Source: Spirochaetales bacterium
GTDB lineage: Bacteria > Spirochaetota > Spirochaetia > SZUA-6 > JAFGRV01
Direction: 5' to 3'
Assembly: GCA_016937215.1 (NCBI GenBank)
Contig: JAFGWI010000202.1
Location: forward strand, 1-48,938
Length of the DNA: 48,938 nucleotides
A program made the translations under genes and the position numbers. The notes below the pieces were generated by a model. It was not told where the DNA came from. It was given only the letters and a program-made list of their open reading frames with translations, and searched no databases. Below, one piece after another: positions 15,708 through 23,596 of this stretch (position 1 is the stretch's first letter; each line of letters opens with the position of its first letter).

Positions 15708-16775
15708 ATGGCTGCCGATACGTTACTTCGGGCCAGGCAGTTTTTCCAGAATGGCAAATATAAAGAAACCATCAGGATACTGGAATCCGAAATATTCAAC
15801 TTTCGCGATAATTTTAATTTTTATTTTTTATTAGGCAGCTCATGTCTTTATTCAGGAGATATATCCGGTGCCTCGACCTATCTGGACCGGGCACACCAAA
15901 TTGATCCGGATCATATTAATACACGAATCGGCCAGGCGGCCATTTTTATTTATAAACAGGAAATGGAACAAGCCTTAAAAATTTACCTGGATATTCTGGA
16001 AATGGAACCCCAGAACAAAAGGGCCCTTACCGCCATTAAGCTCATTAAAAAATATACCGGTAATGAAGATTATGTGAAATATTTTAATGCTAAACAGATT
16101 TCACGACTTTTACCAGCCCAGAAAAAGTCATTTCCCTGGGGAATCCTCCTTACCGCATCATCCCTCGTTATTCTGGGTTTGATTATTGTGTTTACCTATA
16201 ATTTCCCCAAAAATGTTCAGAGGCTTGAGAAAGATCGTTTTCTTTTACCAAATGAAAGGCCCGAGTTAATTCAATTGGAGGGCGATTTTGCCTTCCAATT
16301 AACTGAAAAAGAAGTTAAAGACAGCTTTAATTTGGCTAAATTGTATTTTAATGAATATAAAGATAATTTGGCCCGTATTGAAATTAACCGATTACTTAAT
16401 TCTAACGCAACCAATGATGTTAAAAACATCGCCAGAATGCTTTTAGATCAACTTGAAGCCCCCAGTTTTTCCAATTATACCGATAATATTTCTGTCCTTG
16501 ATTTTAAAAACTACCCACTTTTATATGATGGTTGTTATGTGATATGGAAGGGCAGGATCGGTGAAATCAAACTTGGAGAACAAAACATTCATTTCGATTT
16601 GTGGGTAGGCGACGGCAATCAGTTCCAAGGTGTCGTCAAAGTGGTCCTTAATTTTGGCGAAAAACTGAAAAACGGTGACTGGCTGGAAGTGCTGGGCCAG
16701 GCACGCATGGATACTGAAAACAACATCATTAACCTGGCCGGCCAGCAAATCCATATTCTGCCAATGGAAAAATAA
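15708..16775 (+). CDS. Membrane-anchored TPR protein with C-terminal OB-like domain
   Basis: A 355-residue protein. Residues 1-115 form three TPR units (FFQNGKYKETIRILESEI, LGSSCLYSGDISGASTYLDRAHQIDP, IYKQEMEQALKIYLDILEMEP). One transmembrane helix lies at about 144-163. The remainder begins with a short helical repeat and ends in a beta-rich region (about 255-355: CYVIWKGRIGEIK, FQGVVKVVLNF, GDWLEVLGQARMD) resembling an OB fold. There is no signal peptide, so the TPRs are likely cytoplasmic and the C-terminal part periplasmic. It ends the three-gene envelope operon. Similar TPR-membrane proteins are common in spirochaetes; function is unknown. Confidence 0.78.
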   Translation: MAADTLLRARQFFQNGKYKETIRILESEIFNFRDNFNFYFLLGSSCLYSGDISGASTYLDRAHQIDPDHINTRIGQAAIFIYKQEMEQALKIYLDILEMEPQNKRALTAIKLIKKYTGNEDYVKYFNAKQISRLLPAQKKSFPWGILLTASSLVILGLIIVFTYNFPKNVQRLEKDRFLLPNERPELIQLEGDFAFQLTEKEVKDSFNLAKLYFNEYKDNLARIEINRLLNSNATNDVKNIARMLLDQLEAPSFSNYTDNISVLDFKNYPLLYDGCYVIWKGRIGEIKLGEQNIHFDLWVGDGNQFQGVVKVVLNFGEKLKNGDWLEVLGQARMDTENNIINLAGQQIHILPMEK

Positions 16776-16804
16776 TCAAAATTATTCTGTCATAATTTTA
16801 TATT

Positions 16805-16957
16805 GGGCGTTGCCTGCTTCCATTTCATTCCAACAGGCCGGGCTTTGCGCCACTTCGCCTTCGCTTCGAAGGTTTTAATGCGGAAATAATCCGCATTAAA
16901 ACGCTTTGGTTCACCATTTTTGAAAAAATGGTGAACCATGGCTCCAATCCCTAACGC
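16805..16957 (-). repeat. Structured repeat A, copy 2
   Basis: Inverted copy in the gap between two plus-strand genes. Read on the minus strand it opens GCGTTAGGGATTGGAGCCAT. Stem 1 is GGTTCACCATTTTT with its complement (14 bp, 16908-16937). Stem 2 is TTTTAATGCGGA (16873-16884) with TCCGCATTAAAA (16890-16901) around a 5-base loop. The conserved block CGAAGTGGCGCAAAGCCCGG follows, and the element ends GGCAACGCCC. Stem 3 is reduced to GCCTG/CAGGC. Confidence 0.88.
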
Positions 16958-17025
16958 GATGATCCTCACAATACTTTTGAACTGAACAAATTAGCATTAT
17001 TTCAATTCAGATAGTTACGCTTCGA

Positions 17026-17033
17026 GCCGATAA
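17026..17033 (+). promoter_or_regulatory. Sigma-28-like -10 motif GCCGATAA
   Basis: An exact match to the flagellar sigma-factor (FliA) -10 element lies 10 bases before the ATG at 17044. The expected -35 (TAAA type) is poor here. The same octamer lies before the gene at 21596. Confidence 0.35.
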
Positions 17034-17043
17034 TCTGAATACT

Positions 17044-17673
17044 ATGAAAAAGCTTATTTTTATCATAATTACTATCCTGGTTTCAGCCAACTTGTTGGCT
17101 GATGATACTATGAAACCACAAATCGATGGAAATTACAGTGACTGGCAGTCTATTCCAGCCTTGGCCATATTTTCTGAGTACTATAACCCAGTATATTTTA
17201 TGTATCAGGATGAAGCAGGGGAGGAAAGCCGAAATATAAATAAGGCCAATTACTGGAACCAGTCTGGCACACTTTTAAAGGAAATACGCGGCGCTAAAAG
17301 CAGCGATAAAATCCAAATCAAACTGGAGAGCCAGAATTCCTATACCCAAGGAACATTATTTTATTTATATCTTTTTAAAGAGCGTAAAGCAGGAACAGCC
17401 TGTGAATTTACCATCGAAATCAATCCCTATGATAAGGATAGTCAAGTTTATCTTTGGCAGAAATTCGCTGATAAACCCCGCGTCATCGGCAAATTCATGG
17501 CAAGTGCCCGCGCGATTGAGCTTGCCATTGACCTATCCGAATGGCCAAAGGATTTATTGCCCCTGAATGATATTTCCTTTGATTTGACATCCTGTTTTTA
17601 CAGTGAACTTAATAAGAATTATGAGGAATTCTTTTTCTTTACTTATTATTTTGCGGATTTTTATCAGTTCTAA
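17044..17673 (+). CDS. Secreted CBM9/DOMON-like protein
   Basis: A 209-residue protein with a signal peptide (1-19, ILVSANLLADD). The mature N-terminus, KPQIDGNYSDWQSIPAL, is the characteristic opening of CBM9-like sugar-binding domains (IDG..DW), and the rest is predicted beta-sandwich (KIQIKLES, TLFYLYLF, CEFTIEINPYD, IELAIDLSEWP). No catalytic domain is attached, so it is a free-standing domain. Transcription may begin at the GCCGATAA motif just upstream. Its start has no Shine-Dalgarno site. Ligand unknown. Confidence 0.75.
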   Translation: MKKLIFIIITILVSANLLADDTMKPQIDGNYSDWQSIPALAIFSEYYNPVYFMYQDEAGEESRNINKANYWNQSGTLLKEIRGAKSSDKIQIKLESQNSYTQGTLFYLYLFKERKAGTACEFTIEINPYDKDSQVYLWQKFADKPRVIGKFMASARAIELAIDLSEWPKDLLPLNDISFDLTSCFYSELNKNYEEFFFFTYYFADFYQF

Positions 17674-17748
17674 TTTTATGAGTTCGATTGAGTTTCATTT
17701 TTTACTTCAAAGCTTATAACATTTAAGATAAATGTGATTTCAGAAAAA

Positions 17749-17768
17749 AATCAGGTTTTTTGCTGATT
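17749..17768 (-). terminator. Weak intrinsic terminator for the ychF transcript
   Basis: On the minus strand AATCAG, an 8-base loop and CTGATT are followed directly by a run of T. The stem is only 6 bp, so this is tentative. The remaining gap sequence around it shows nothing else. Confidence 0.35.
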
Positions 17769-17857
17769 ATATTAGTATTAAACATGAATGAGCTGTCTTT
17801 TCTCTCTTTTTAAAAGCACCATCAAAATTCAAAATAATCAAAAAATGTTCAGATTAT

Positions 17858-17935
17858 TCAGACCATTTTTTTTATTTCCTGATAAACCCTGAGACGCATC
17901 GCCTCAAACTCGGACTCAAATTCTTCATCAGCCAT
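17858..17935 (-). CDS. Possible 25-residue peptide downstream of ychF
   Basis: A 25-codon frame begins 13 bases after the ychF stop, starting MADEEFESEFEAMRLRVYQE and ending in TGA. It is acidic then basic and would be an amphipathic helix. No good Shine-Dalgarno site is visible, but the position suggests translation from the ychF mRNA. It could be chance. Confidence 0.3.
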   Translation of the reverse strand: MADEEFESEFEAMRLRVYQEIKKMV

Positions 17936-17948
17936 ATTGTGCTTGGAA

Positions 17949-19001
17949 CTAAACATTAAAACGGATGTTTAAAATATCCCCGTCTTTCACAATATAGCTT
18001 TTGCCTTCAAGCCGCAGTTTGTTATTTTTTTTCACCTCAGCCATGGAACCTAATTCAAGCATGGCAGCTGATTCAATCACCTCAGCGCGGATAAAGCCTT
18101 TTTCCAGGTCACTATGAATTTTCCCGGCTGCCTGGGGTGCCGACGACCCCTTTGTGACACTCCAGGCGCGCACTTCATCTTCACCTACGGTCATAAAACT
18201 GATCAGGTTCAGATTCTCGTAAACACGCTGTAAATATCGGTTTTTTGCCGGTTCTGCCAAACCCAGGTCCTTTAAGAATTCCACCTGGTCTTCCGCGGAA
18301 AGCTGAGCTATTTCCATTTCACTGTCACCTCTAATGGCAAAAAAGGTGACACCTAGTTCCTTGAGCCGGGCTTCAAGAGAATCAATGGCCGTGTTTTCTT
18401 CTCCTGTATTGGCGATAACAATAAGGGGTTTCAAGGTAAGAAAACCAAAATTGGAAATGATTTTTGCCTCATCAGGATGAAGCAAATCCTGTGCAGGTAA
18501 TTTGTCTTCTTCCAGTATATCCCTGATTTTTTCAAGAATCTTATACTCGTTATTGTCTTTTTTGGATTCCTTGACAAGGCGGGCCATACGGTTTTCACAA
18601 ATGGCATAATCAGAGAAAATCATGGATTCCATAACCTTGATAAAATCCTTGAGAGGATCTACTTTGTCAAGAGGATGAAGAACACTCTCGTCTTTAAAAG
18701 CGCGAATGACAATGGTTAAAACATCGGAATTCCGCATCTCAGCCATGGACGAAGGCGCGATACCGCCCTGTTCTGTAAATTCCACAGCAATATCCTTAAC
18801 CAGAACCGTGGCATAAATTGTTCTTTTGGGTTTGAATATTTTGGTGAGTTCATCAATACGCTTGTCAGGAACGGCAATTTCAGCCAGATTGGTTTCCTTT
18901 TTTCCGCCGGCGTAATCAGAGGTTTGAGCGCTCTGCCCTGTAAGTGAATTAAAAATCGTGGTTTTACCTGAAAGGGGTAAACCAATAATACCTGATTCCA
19001 T
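17949..19001 (-). CDS. Divergent YchF/Obg-family nucleotide-binding protein
   Basis: A 350-residue TRAFAC-class P-loop protein of the YchF type: an N-terminal G domain, a central helical coil and a C-terminal TGS domain (SFMTVGEDEVRAWSVTKGSSAPQAAGKIHSDLEKGFIRAEVI is the DUF933/TGS signature). The P-loop is GLPLSGKTT rather than GLPNVGKST. The G3 region reads VKDIAVEF instead of DIAGLV, and the G4-like motif is ANTGEE. YchF proteins hydrolyse ATP and bind ribosomes; these changes suggest a paralogue. GAGGAG precedes the ATG. High confidence for the family, lower for function. Confidence 0.88.
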   Translation of the reverse strand: MESGIIGLPLSGKTTIFNSLTGQSAQTSDYAGGKKETNLAEIAVPDKRIDELTKIFKPKRTIYATVLVKDIAVEFTEQGGIAPSSMAEMRNSDVLTIVIRAFKDESVLHPLDKVDPLKDFIKVMESMIFSDYAICENRMARLVKESKKDNNEYKILEKIRDILEEDKLPAQDLLHPDEAKIISNFGFLTLKPLIVIANTGEENTAIDSLEARLKELGVTFFAIRGDSEMEIAQLSAEDQVEFLKDLGLAEPAKNRYLQRVYENLNLISFMTVGEDEVRAWSVTKGSSAPQAAGKIHSDLEKGFIRAEVIESAAMLELGSMAEVKKNNKLRLEGKSYIVKDGDILNIRFNV

Positions 19002-19045
19002 TAAATGAACTCCTCATCTGTCTGTTTCTTAGCTACTGGTTTACA

Positions 19046-19075
19046 CTAATATGGAGTTTTTTTCAAGCCCGGCAA
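19046..19075 (-). promoter_or_regulatory. Possible promoter of the ychF-like gene
   Basis: On the minus strand TTGCCG (19075-19070), an 18-base spacer and TATTAG (19051-19046) lie 45 bases before the ATG. Both boxes match 4 of 6. The rest of the 339-base gap to 19340 holds nothing else I can name. Confidence 0.4.
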
Positions 19076-19340
19076 GCGCTGCTTTCTGTAAAAAATCCAG
19101 GCTTTTTAGAACATGGTCACAAAAGTGACTTGATTCGGGAAGAACATTGACTTATTCTTAATAAAGTGAGCCTGTGAAAACACGATTTGGATATTTTGCC
19201 TGCAAAACATGCTTATCTGTGTTGATTGCCACCAGGCTTTACTAAAGATAAACTTCGAAAACGGTCTATTCCGTTTTTCAATCACAGCCATATTAGTAGA
19301 GAACAGCAAATGGAGTATTCAGAACAATCAAGGAGGGATA

Positions 19341-21101
19341 ATGCAAAGACACTATTCCGGAAACAATTTTTTTGATTATTTATTCATTTTCGCTCTTATT
19401 ATAATGATGCCATCTTTTGTTTTTAGTCAGAGCGGGTCTGATGTTCGCCTGGCTATTCTGGATTTCAATGTTCAGAGCGCTAATCCTAATTATCAGTATC
19501 TTGGAAAGGGTTTTGCCGAGTTTCTTTCTGTTGAACTTGACGCTCTCAAAGGCATTAAAATCATCGATAGATCCAAACGAAATGAAATCCTCAATGAGCA
19601 GGAATTTATGCTCTCCGGGGCTGCTGACGAAAGCTCTATGATAAAAGTAGGGCAGCTTTTGGTTGCACGATATTTAATCAGCGGAGACATTTTCGATATC
19701 TTTGGTGAACTGGTCATTACAACACAGGTTGTTGATATTGAATCGGGTGAAATCATTGCCAGCAGCAAGGTCGAAGGAGAGCCATCAAGCTACAAGTCGA
19801 TGATATCAAAGCTTGTCAGCGAAATATACTCCAAAATTAAACCTCCGGCAGTAGTGGCTTCCGTGCTGGTGACAGTTCCTGAAACCCAAAAAGTCCTGAG
19901 CGATGAACAAGCTAACAAGGTCCTTACGGGGTTTTCAAATGCCGTGGACGCGGTGGATAATAATGATGTGGAAACCGCGAAGAGACAGCTAGAAGAAGTA
20001 AGCAAAATTGATAAGGATAATAAAGCTGTTCAGTTTTATCTGAACAAGCTGATGAACATTAGCCCGAAATTCAATGTTGAGCTGATTTTTTACGCTCCTG
20101 GAATGAATCCTGGCCTCCTTGGTTTTTTAAATAACGATAGATTGCATTTTTCCACCAGTACCAATTCCATTTCACCCTACACAGCAACATATCCTGATTC
20201 AGAAGTGGGGCATACCGATTTTATGTGGGAATTTCAGGAAGGTACATGGTACGGATACAACCAAAACAAGCTTGAACTGGGATACGCCTTTCCAGCAGGT
20301 AAAAACCTTGGAATAGCCTTTGAGATTTTTGGCGGAATGGTTGACAGCATTGTTCGTGACCAGAATTACGAAATAGAAACCTGGTCCCTTCCAACTGAAC
20401 ATGTTTACATCCGGTCAGGAATGTCGGCCATTGGCGGACGGCTTGGATTCGGAGCGGCTCTTAACGAAAGTTTCGGCATTGGCGCTTCAGCTTATGTTTT
20501 TAATTCCAATATGAACCTGGGTGGCAGTGATGGTGAGGGCGACCCTGATTCCAACACCATTAGCGGGTCGGCCAGCCTTGGAATCTACACTAAACCCCAA
20601 AACTCTTCCTGGTTCCTTGAAGCGGTTTTATCCGTTCCCTTTCTTCAGGAAGTCTATATTGATTACCGAATAAGAAATTATGTGGCCTATAAAACCGCAC
20701 CCTATCCCATTGTTCTTGACACCACATTTATAACAAGCTTGATACAGAACAGACTCTATCTGTCTACAAAGGAAGTCCTGGAATCTTATTTGAGCTATAC
20801 GGAAGATGACGACCGCTTTGGCCTCGCTTCACGGACCATTGCCGCCGGTGAATTCTGGTTCAATTCCTGGCTCTCCCTTCGTCTGGGCGGAGAATTTGAT
20901 TATATCTATCTGATGGATACAAGCAAAACCGGCTGGGGCCTTTTGGGCGGCATATCCCTTAAGTTCGGTGACATCACAGTAGACGCCAATGTTACCTGGA
21001 TGGAGAGGGCTTTACGTTTTTACCCTGGTTACACTGTCCCTGATTTGACTCTGCTGACAACCCTTTCCTACAATGGCCTGTTTATAGGAGGCAAAAAATG
21101 A
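19341..21101 (+). CDS. CsgG-like N-terminal domain fused to outer-membrane beta-barrel
   Basis: A 586-residue exported protein. The ATG at 19341 is clear: AAGGAGGGAT lies directly upstream and a signal peptide follows (about residues 12-34, ending FSQSG). Residues about 38-165 match the CsgG/curli-assembly-like periplasmic fold (VRLAILDFNVQ, LGKGFAEFLSVELDALKGIKIIDRSKRNEILNEQ, ARYLISGDIFD, ITTQVVDIESGEII). A helical segment (about 195-240) precedes a C-terminal region of alternating strands (NKLELGYAFPAGKNLGIAFEIFGG, FGAALNESFGIGASAYVF, WLSLRLGGEFDYI) that looks like a transmembrane beta-barrel. The next gene, a lipoprotein, overlaps by 4 bases. Function is probably envelope assembly or export; unproven. 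Confidence 0.85.
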   Translation: MQRHYSGNNFFDYLFIFALIIMMPSFVFSQSGSDVRLAILDFNVQSANPNYQYLGKGFAEFLSVELDALKGIKIIDRSKRNEILNEQEFMLSGAADESSMIKVGQLLVARYLISGDIFDIFGELVITTQVVDIESGEIIASSKVEGEPSSYKSMISKLVSEIYSKIKPPAVVASVLVTVPETQKVLSDEQANKVLTGFSNAVDAVDNNDVETAKRQLEEVSKIDKDNKAVQFYLNKLMNISPKFNVELIFYAPGMNPGLLGFLNNDRLHFSTSTNSISPYTATYPDSEVGHTDFMWEFQEGTWYGYNQNKLELGYAFPAGKNLGIAFEIFGGMVDSIVRDQNYEIETWSLPTEHVYIRSGMSAIGGRLGFGAALNESFGIGASAYVFNSNMNLGGSDGEGDPDSNTISGSASLGIYTKPQNSSWFLEAVLSVPFLQEVYIDYRIRNYVAYKTAPYPIVLDTTFITSLIQNRLYLSTKEVLESYLSYTEDDDRFGLASRTIAAGEFWFNSWLSLRLGGEFDYIYLMDTSKTGWGLLGGISLKFGDITVDANVTWMERALRFYPGYTVPDLTLLTTLSYNGLFIGGKK

Positions 21102-21517
21102 AAAAAGCCATCATGATGATATCACTATACATTTTATTAATCCTCTTCATCGGTTCATGCGAACCAAAGGACTGGGAATATATTCTGGCTGCTCCGGGCC
21201 CTGTCATAAACTTCAGCCTTACCCATACAGGAGGAGAATCGACGATTAACATTAATTTTACCTATCCCTCATCCTCGGTCAATCAATACCAGAATGATGG
21301 GGATTACCTGGTTGCCTGGCTTTATTACAAGCCTGTAAACAGTGGCACTGAGAAATTCATCACGCACTTTTCCTGTGAACTCGATGTACCGGTTGGCGAT
21401 AATCTTGACTTAGGCACTTCTTCTCTTACAACAGGCGAGGAATATGCCTTTATTATCTACACTATAGACAGTGAATATCAGCGATCAGAACCGGCGATTC
21501 AAACAACCATCTGGTAA
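21098..21517 (+). CDS. Lipoprotein with fibronectin-III-like fold
   Basis: A 139-residue lipoprotein: the signal sequence ends LFIGSC, with lipidated Cys21. The mature part (GPVINFSLTHTGGESTININFTYP, YLVAWLYYKPVN, LTTGEEYAFIIYTID) has the strand pattern of a fibronectin type III domain. Its ATG overlaps the TGA of the CsgG-like/barrel gene (ATGA), so the two are translationally coupled and likely partners at the outer membrane. Confidence 0.8.
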   Translation: MKKAIMMISLYILLILFIGSCEPKDWEYILAAPGPVINFSLTHTGGESTININFTYPSSSVNQYQNDGDYLVAWLYYKPVNSGTEKFITHFSCELDVPVGDNLDLGTSSLTTGEEYAFIIYTIDSEYQRSEPAIQTTIW

Positions 21518-21558
21518 AAAGCAGCCAGCAAGGGCCAAAAAACCCTGAAAAGATGCCT

Positions 21559-21586
21559 TAAGCCTTTAACCCACTCAGGCCGATAA
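21559..21586 (+). promoter_or_regulatory. Sigma-28-like promoter
   Basis: TAAG (21559-21562), 16 bases, then GCCGATAA (21579-21586), 9 bases before the ATG at 21596. The -10 is an exact FliA-type match and the -35 is close to TAAA. Confidence 0.45.
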
Positions 21587-21595
21587 TCTAGGAGT

Positions 21596-22111
21596 ATGAA
21601 AATCTCTGAATTTCTTCTGGCAGTTTTACTGGGCTATTTGGTAAGTTCCATGTTTGTGATTTTTCTGGGCGAGCATGGTATGGAGGCCTTTCGTGTTCTG
21701 CAAGAGCAAAAACAAATACTCACCAGCAACATCTCACACTTGAAAGAGACCCAGGTATCCTTGGTGGAAAAATTATCCCGCCTCAAAGAGGGAACAGAGC
21801 TTGTGAAAACCTTAAGCCGGGAATTGGGCTATTATGACAGCCTTCAGGATGAAGAGATTTTTGTCATTCAAGGCTATGAAGCTGATGCGAGAGCCTATAA
21901 TCCTGGTAAAATTGTATTTTTCAAAAACAAGAACACCAAAAGTGATCTGTTTTTCAGAATTTTGGGGTTTTTAGTGGGCTTTATGGTCTATACAATCATT
22001 CTTGTGTGCATTAGAATAGCGGACAATGGTAATCAACAAAAACAACCCCGACTTGTTAGTCAAAACGATAGAATGCTTAACCGGGAACAATCTGGCCATC
22101 CTGCCATGTGA
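21596..22111 (+). CDS. DivIC/FtsB-like coiled-coil membrane protein with extra C-terminal helix
   Basis: A 171-residue protein. An N-terminal transmembrane helix (about 4-22) is followed by a coiled-coil (33-72: LQEQKQILTSNISHLKETQV..) and then LSRELGYYDSLQDEEIFVI. That pattern is the FtsB/DivIC septum-formation signature (R-ELGY-..-EE). Unlike the family, a second transmembrane helix lies at about 122-142. The last 86 bases overlap the start of the Sua5-like gene in another frame. A sigma-28-like promoter precedes it. A role in the divisome is inferred from the family; the extra helix makes this less sure. Confidence 0.7.
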   Translation: MKISEFLLAVLLGYLVSSMFVIFLGEHGMEAFRVLQEQKQILTSNISHLKETQVSLVEKLSRLKEGTELVKTLSRELGYYDSLQDEEIFVIQGYEADARAYNPGKIVFFKNKNTKSDLFFRILGFLVGFMVYTIILVCIRIADNGNQQKQPRLVSQNDRMLNREQSGHPAM

Positions 22112-22595
22112 CACCATTTATGGCATCTGCGGCAAAGCCCCGGACACAGCACAGGAGATCGCGCGCGTAAAGGGGCGCCATCCGGAAAAACCCTTTCTCA
22201 TGCTTATTCACTCTATCGATCAAATCAAAGCCTTTAGTGATTTTATTATCCCGGAAAAAATCATGAAATTATGGCCTGGCGCGCTTACCCTTATTCTACC
22301 TGGTAAAGATGGCAACACTTACGCCTTTCGAAGGCCACAACATGATTTTCTCGGCCCCCTCTTAAAAGCCCTTGATTTTCCTCTTTTTTCAACAAGCGTG
22401 AACAAGGAAGGGGAGGCTCCCCTGAACAAAATCGATATGATTATTGCTCACTTTGAAGACCAGGTTGGCTTGGTTATAGAGGGTGGTGAAATCACCGATG
22501 CCAAGGCTTCCACAATACTCGACCTTTGCAGCCATCCCTATAAAATTGTCAGGCAGGGTGAACTTGTGATCTCCGAGGATATTCTAAAGGGATGA
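22026..22595 (+). CDS. Sua5/YciO/YrdC-family protein (threonylcarbamoyl-AMP synthase type)
   Basis: A 189-residue protein. NNLAILPCDTIYGICGKAP (about 21-39), KGRHPEKPFLMLI, WPGALTLIL, AFRRPQHDF and STSVNKEGEAPL are the family motifs for binding threonine, bicarbonate and ATP in the first step of tRNA t6A37 formation. The start at 22026 must be used because the essential PCDTIYG motif is at residues 27-33, so it overlaps the preceding gene by 86 bases. It could be the YciO rather than the TsaC subtype. Its stop overlaps epmA (ATGA). Confidence 0.88.
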   Translation: MVINKNNPDLLVKTIECLTGNNLAILPCDTIYGICGKAPDTAQEIARVKGRHPEKPFLMLIHSIDQIKAFSDFIIPEKIMKLWPGALTLILPGKDGNTYAFRRPQHDFLGPLLKALDFPLFSTSVNKEGEAPLNKIDMIIAHFEDQVGLVIEGGEITDAKASTILDLCSHPYKIVRQGELVISEDILKG

Positions 22596-23563
22596 TGAAC
22601 CTCACCCGGATTAAGGATTTTTCACGATTCCTTAAAACTCTCAGTACCTTTTTTGACGAGCATGGTTATTTTGAGGTGCGGACCCCGGTTCTTAGTTCAG
22701 AGGTAATCCCGGAATCTGCCATTGAAGTCTTTGAAACAGCCTTCCGTCACCCCTATAACCTTGATCAAAAGCTCTTTCTTCTGCCATCGCCCGAACTCTA
22801 TATGAAAACCCTCCTGGCACAAGGATCAGGTCCCATTTATCAGATCAGCCCCTGTTTTCGAAACGGTGAACAAAGCGGGCCTTATCATAACCCCGAGTTC
22901 ACCATGCTGGAATGGTATACTCCCAAGGCTGATTATCTCGATTCCCTGAAACTCTGTGAAGAATTGCTGGATTTCTGTGCCAAGCAATTGGGTTTGGCTG
23001 AAGAACAGTGGAAACCGCCCTATCTGAGGCTTACCATGAACCAGGCTTTTAAGCAAATCCTGAATCTTGATTTGTCGCGGCTTCAGGATCTTGAGTCCCT
23101 AAAAAAAGCGGCTCTTGATTTGGAGCTAGAAATCTCCCAGGACGCGGGTTGGGAGGAAGTGTTCAATCAGATTTTTCTTAATTTTGTTGAACCAAAGCTG
23201 CCTCAGGAAAAACCCCTCTTTTTAACAGATTATCCAGACCAAATCCCCTGTCTGGCTAAACACCTTGTTCATCAGCCCTGTTATCAGCGCTGGGAGCTTT
23301 ATGCCAGGGGTATTGAACTGGCCAATTGTTTTACTGAAGAAGATGATTATCACAAACTGAAAACGCTTTTTGATCAGGAACAAAGGTTGAAAAACAAAGC
23401 CCTGGTACCGACACTTTATCCTGAAAACTTTTTAAAAAACCTCAAAAAAGGCTTTCCTCCCTCTTCGGGCGTCGCAATGGGGCTTGAAAGGCTTTTCATG
23501 GTGTTGTATAATCTCAAAACTATCGAGGAAGTCTTAATCTTTCCTTACTCACCTGTTGGATAA
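22592..23563 (+). CDS. epmA: EF-P lysine ligase EpmA (PoxA/GenX)
   Basis: A 323-residue class II lysyl-tRNA-synthetase-like enzyme lacking the anticodon-binding domain, as EpmA does. It opens RIKDFSRFLKTLSTFFDEHGYFEVRTPVLS, then has motif 2 YQISPCFRNGEQSGPYHNPEFTMLEWY and motif 3 SSGVAMGLERLFMVL. EpmA ligates beta-lysine to the conserved lysine of elongation factor P. efp lies 33 bases downstream, which strongly supports the role. No lysine 2,3-aminomutase (EpmB) gene is in the window. Its ATG overlaps the Sua5-like stop. Confidence 0.92.
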   Translation: MMNLTRIKDFSRFLKTLSTFFDEHGYFEVRTPVLSSEVIPESAIEVFETAFRHPYNLDQKLFLLPSPELYMKTLLAQGSGPIYQISPCFRNGEQSGPYHNPEFTMLEWYTPKADYLDSLKLCEELLDFCAKQLGLAEEQWKPPYLRLTMNQAFKQILNLDLSRLQDLESLKKAALDLELEISQDAGWEEVFNQIFLNFVEPKLPQEKPLFLTDYPDQIPCLAKHLVHQPCYQRWELYARGIELANCFTEEDDYHKLKTLFDQEQRLKNKALVPTLYPENFLKNLKKGFPPSSGVAMGLERLFMVLYNLKTIEEVLIFPYSPVG

Positions 23564-23596
23564 AAATAGGTAAAAATCACAATAACGAGGAACAAA

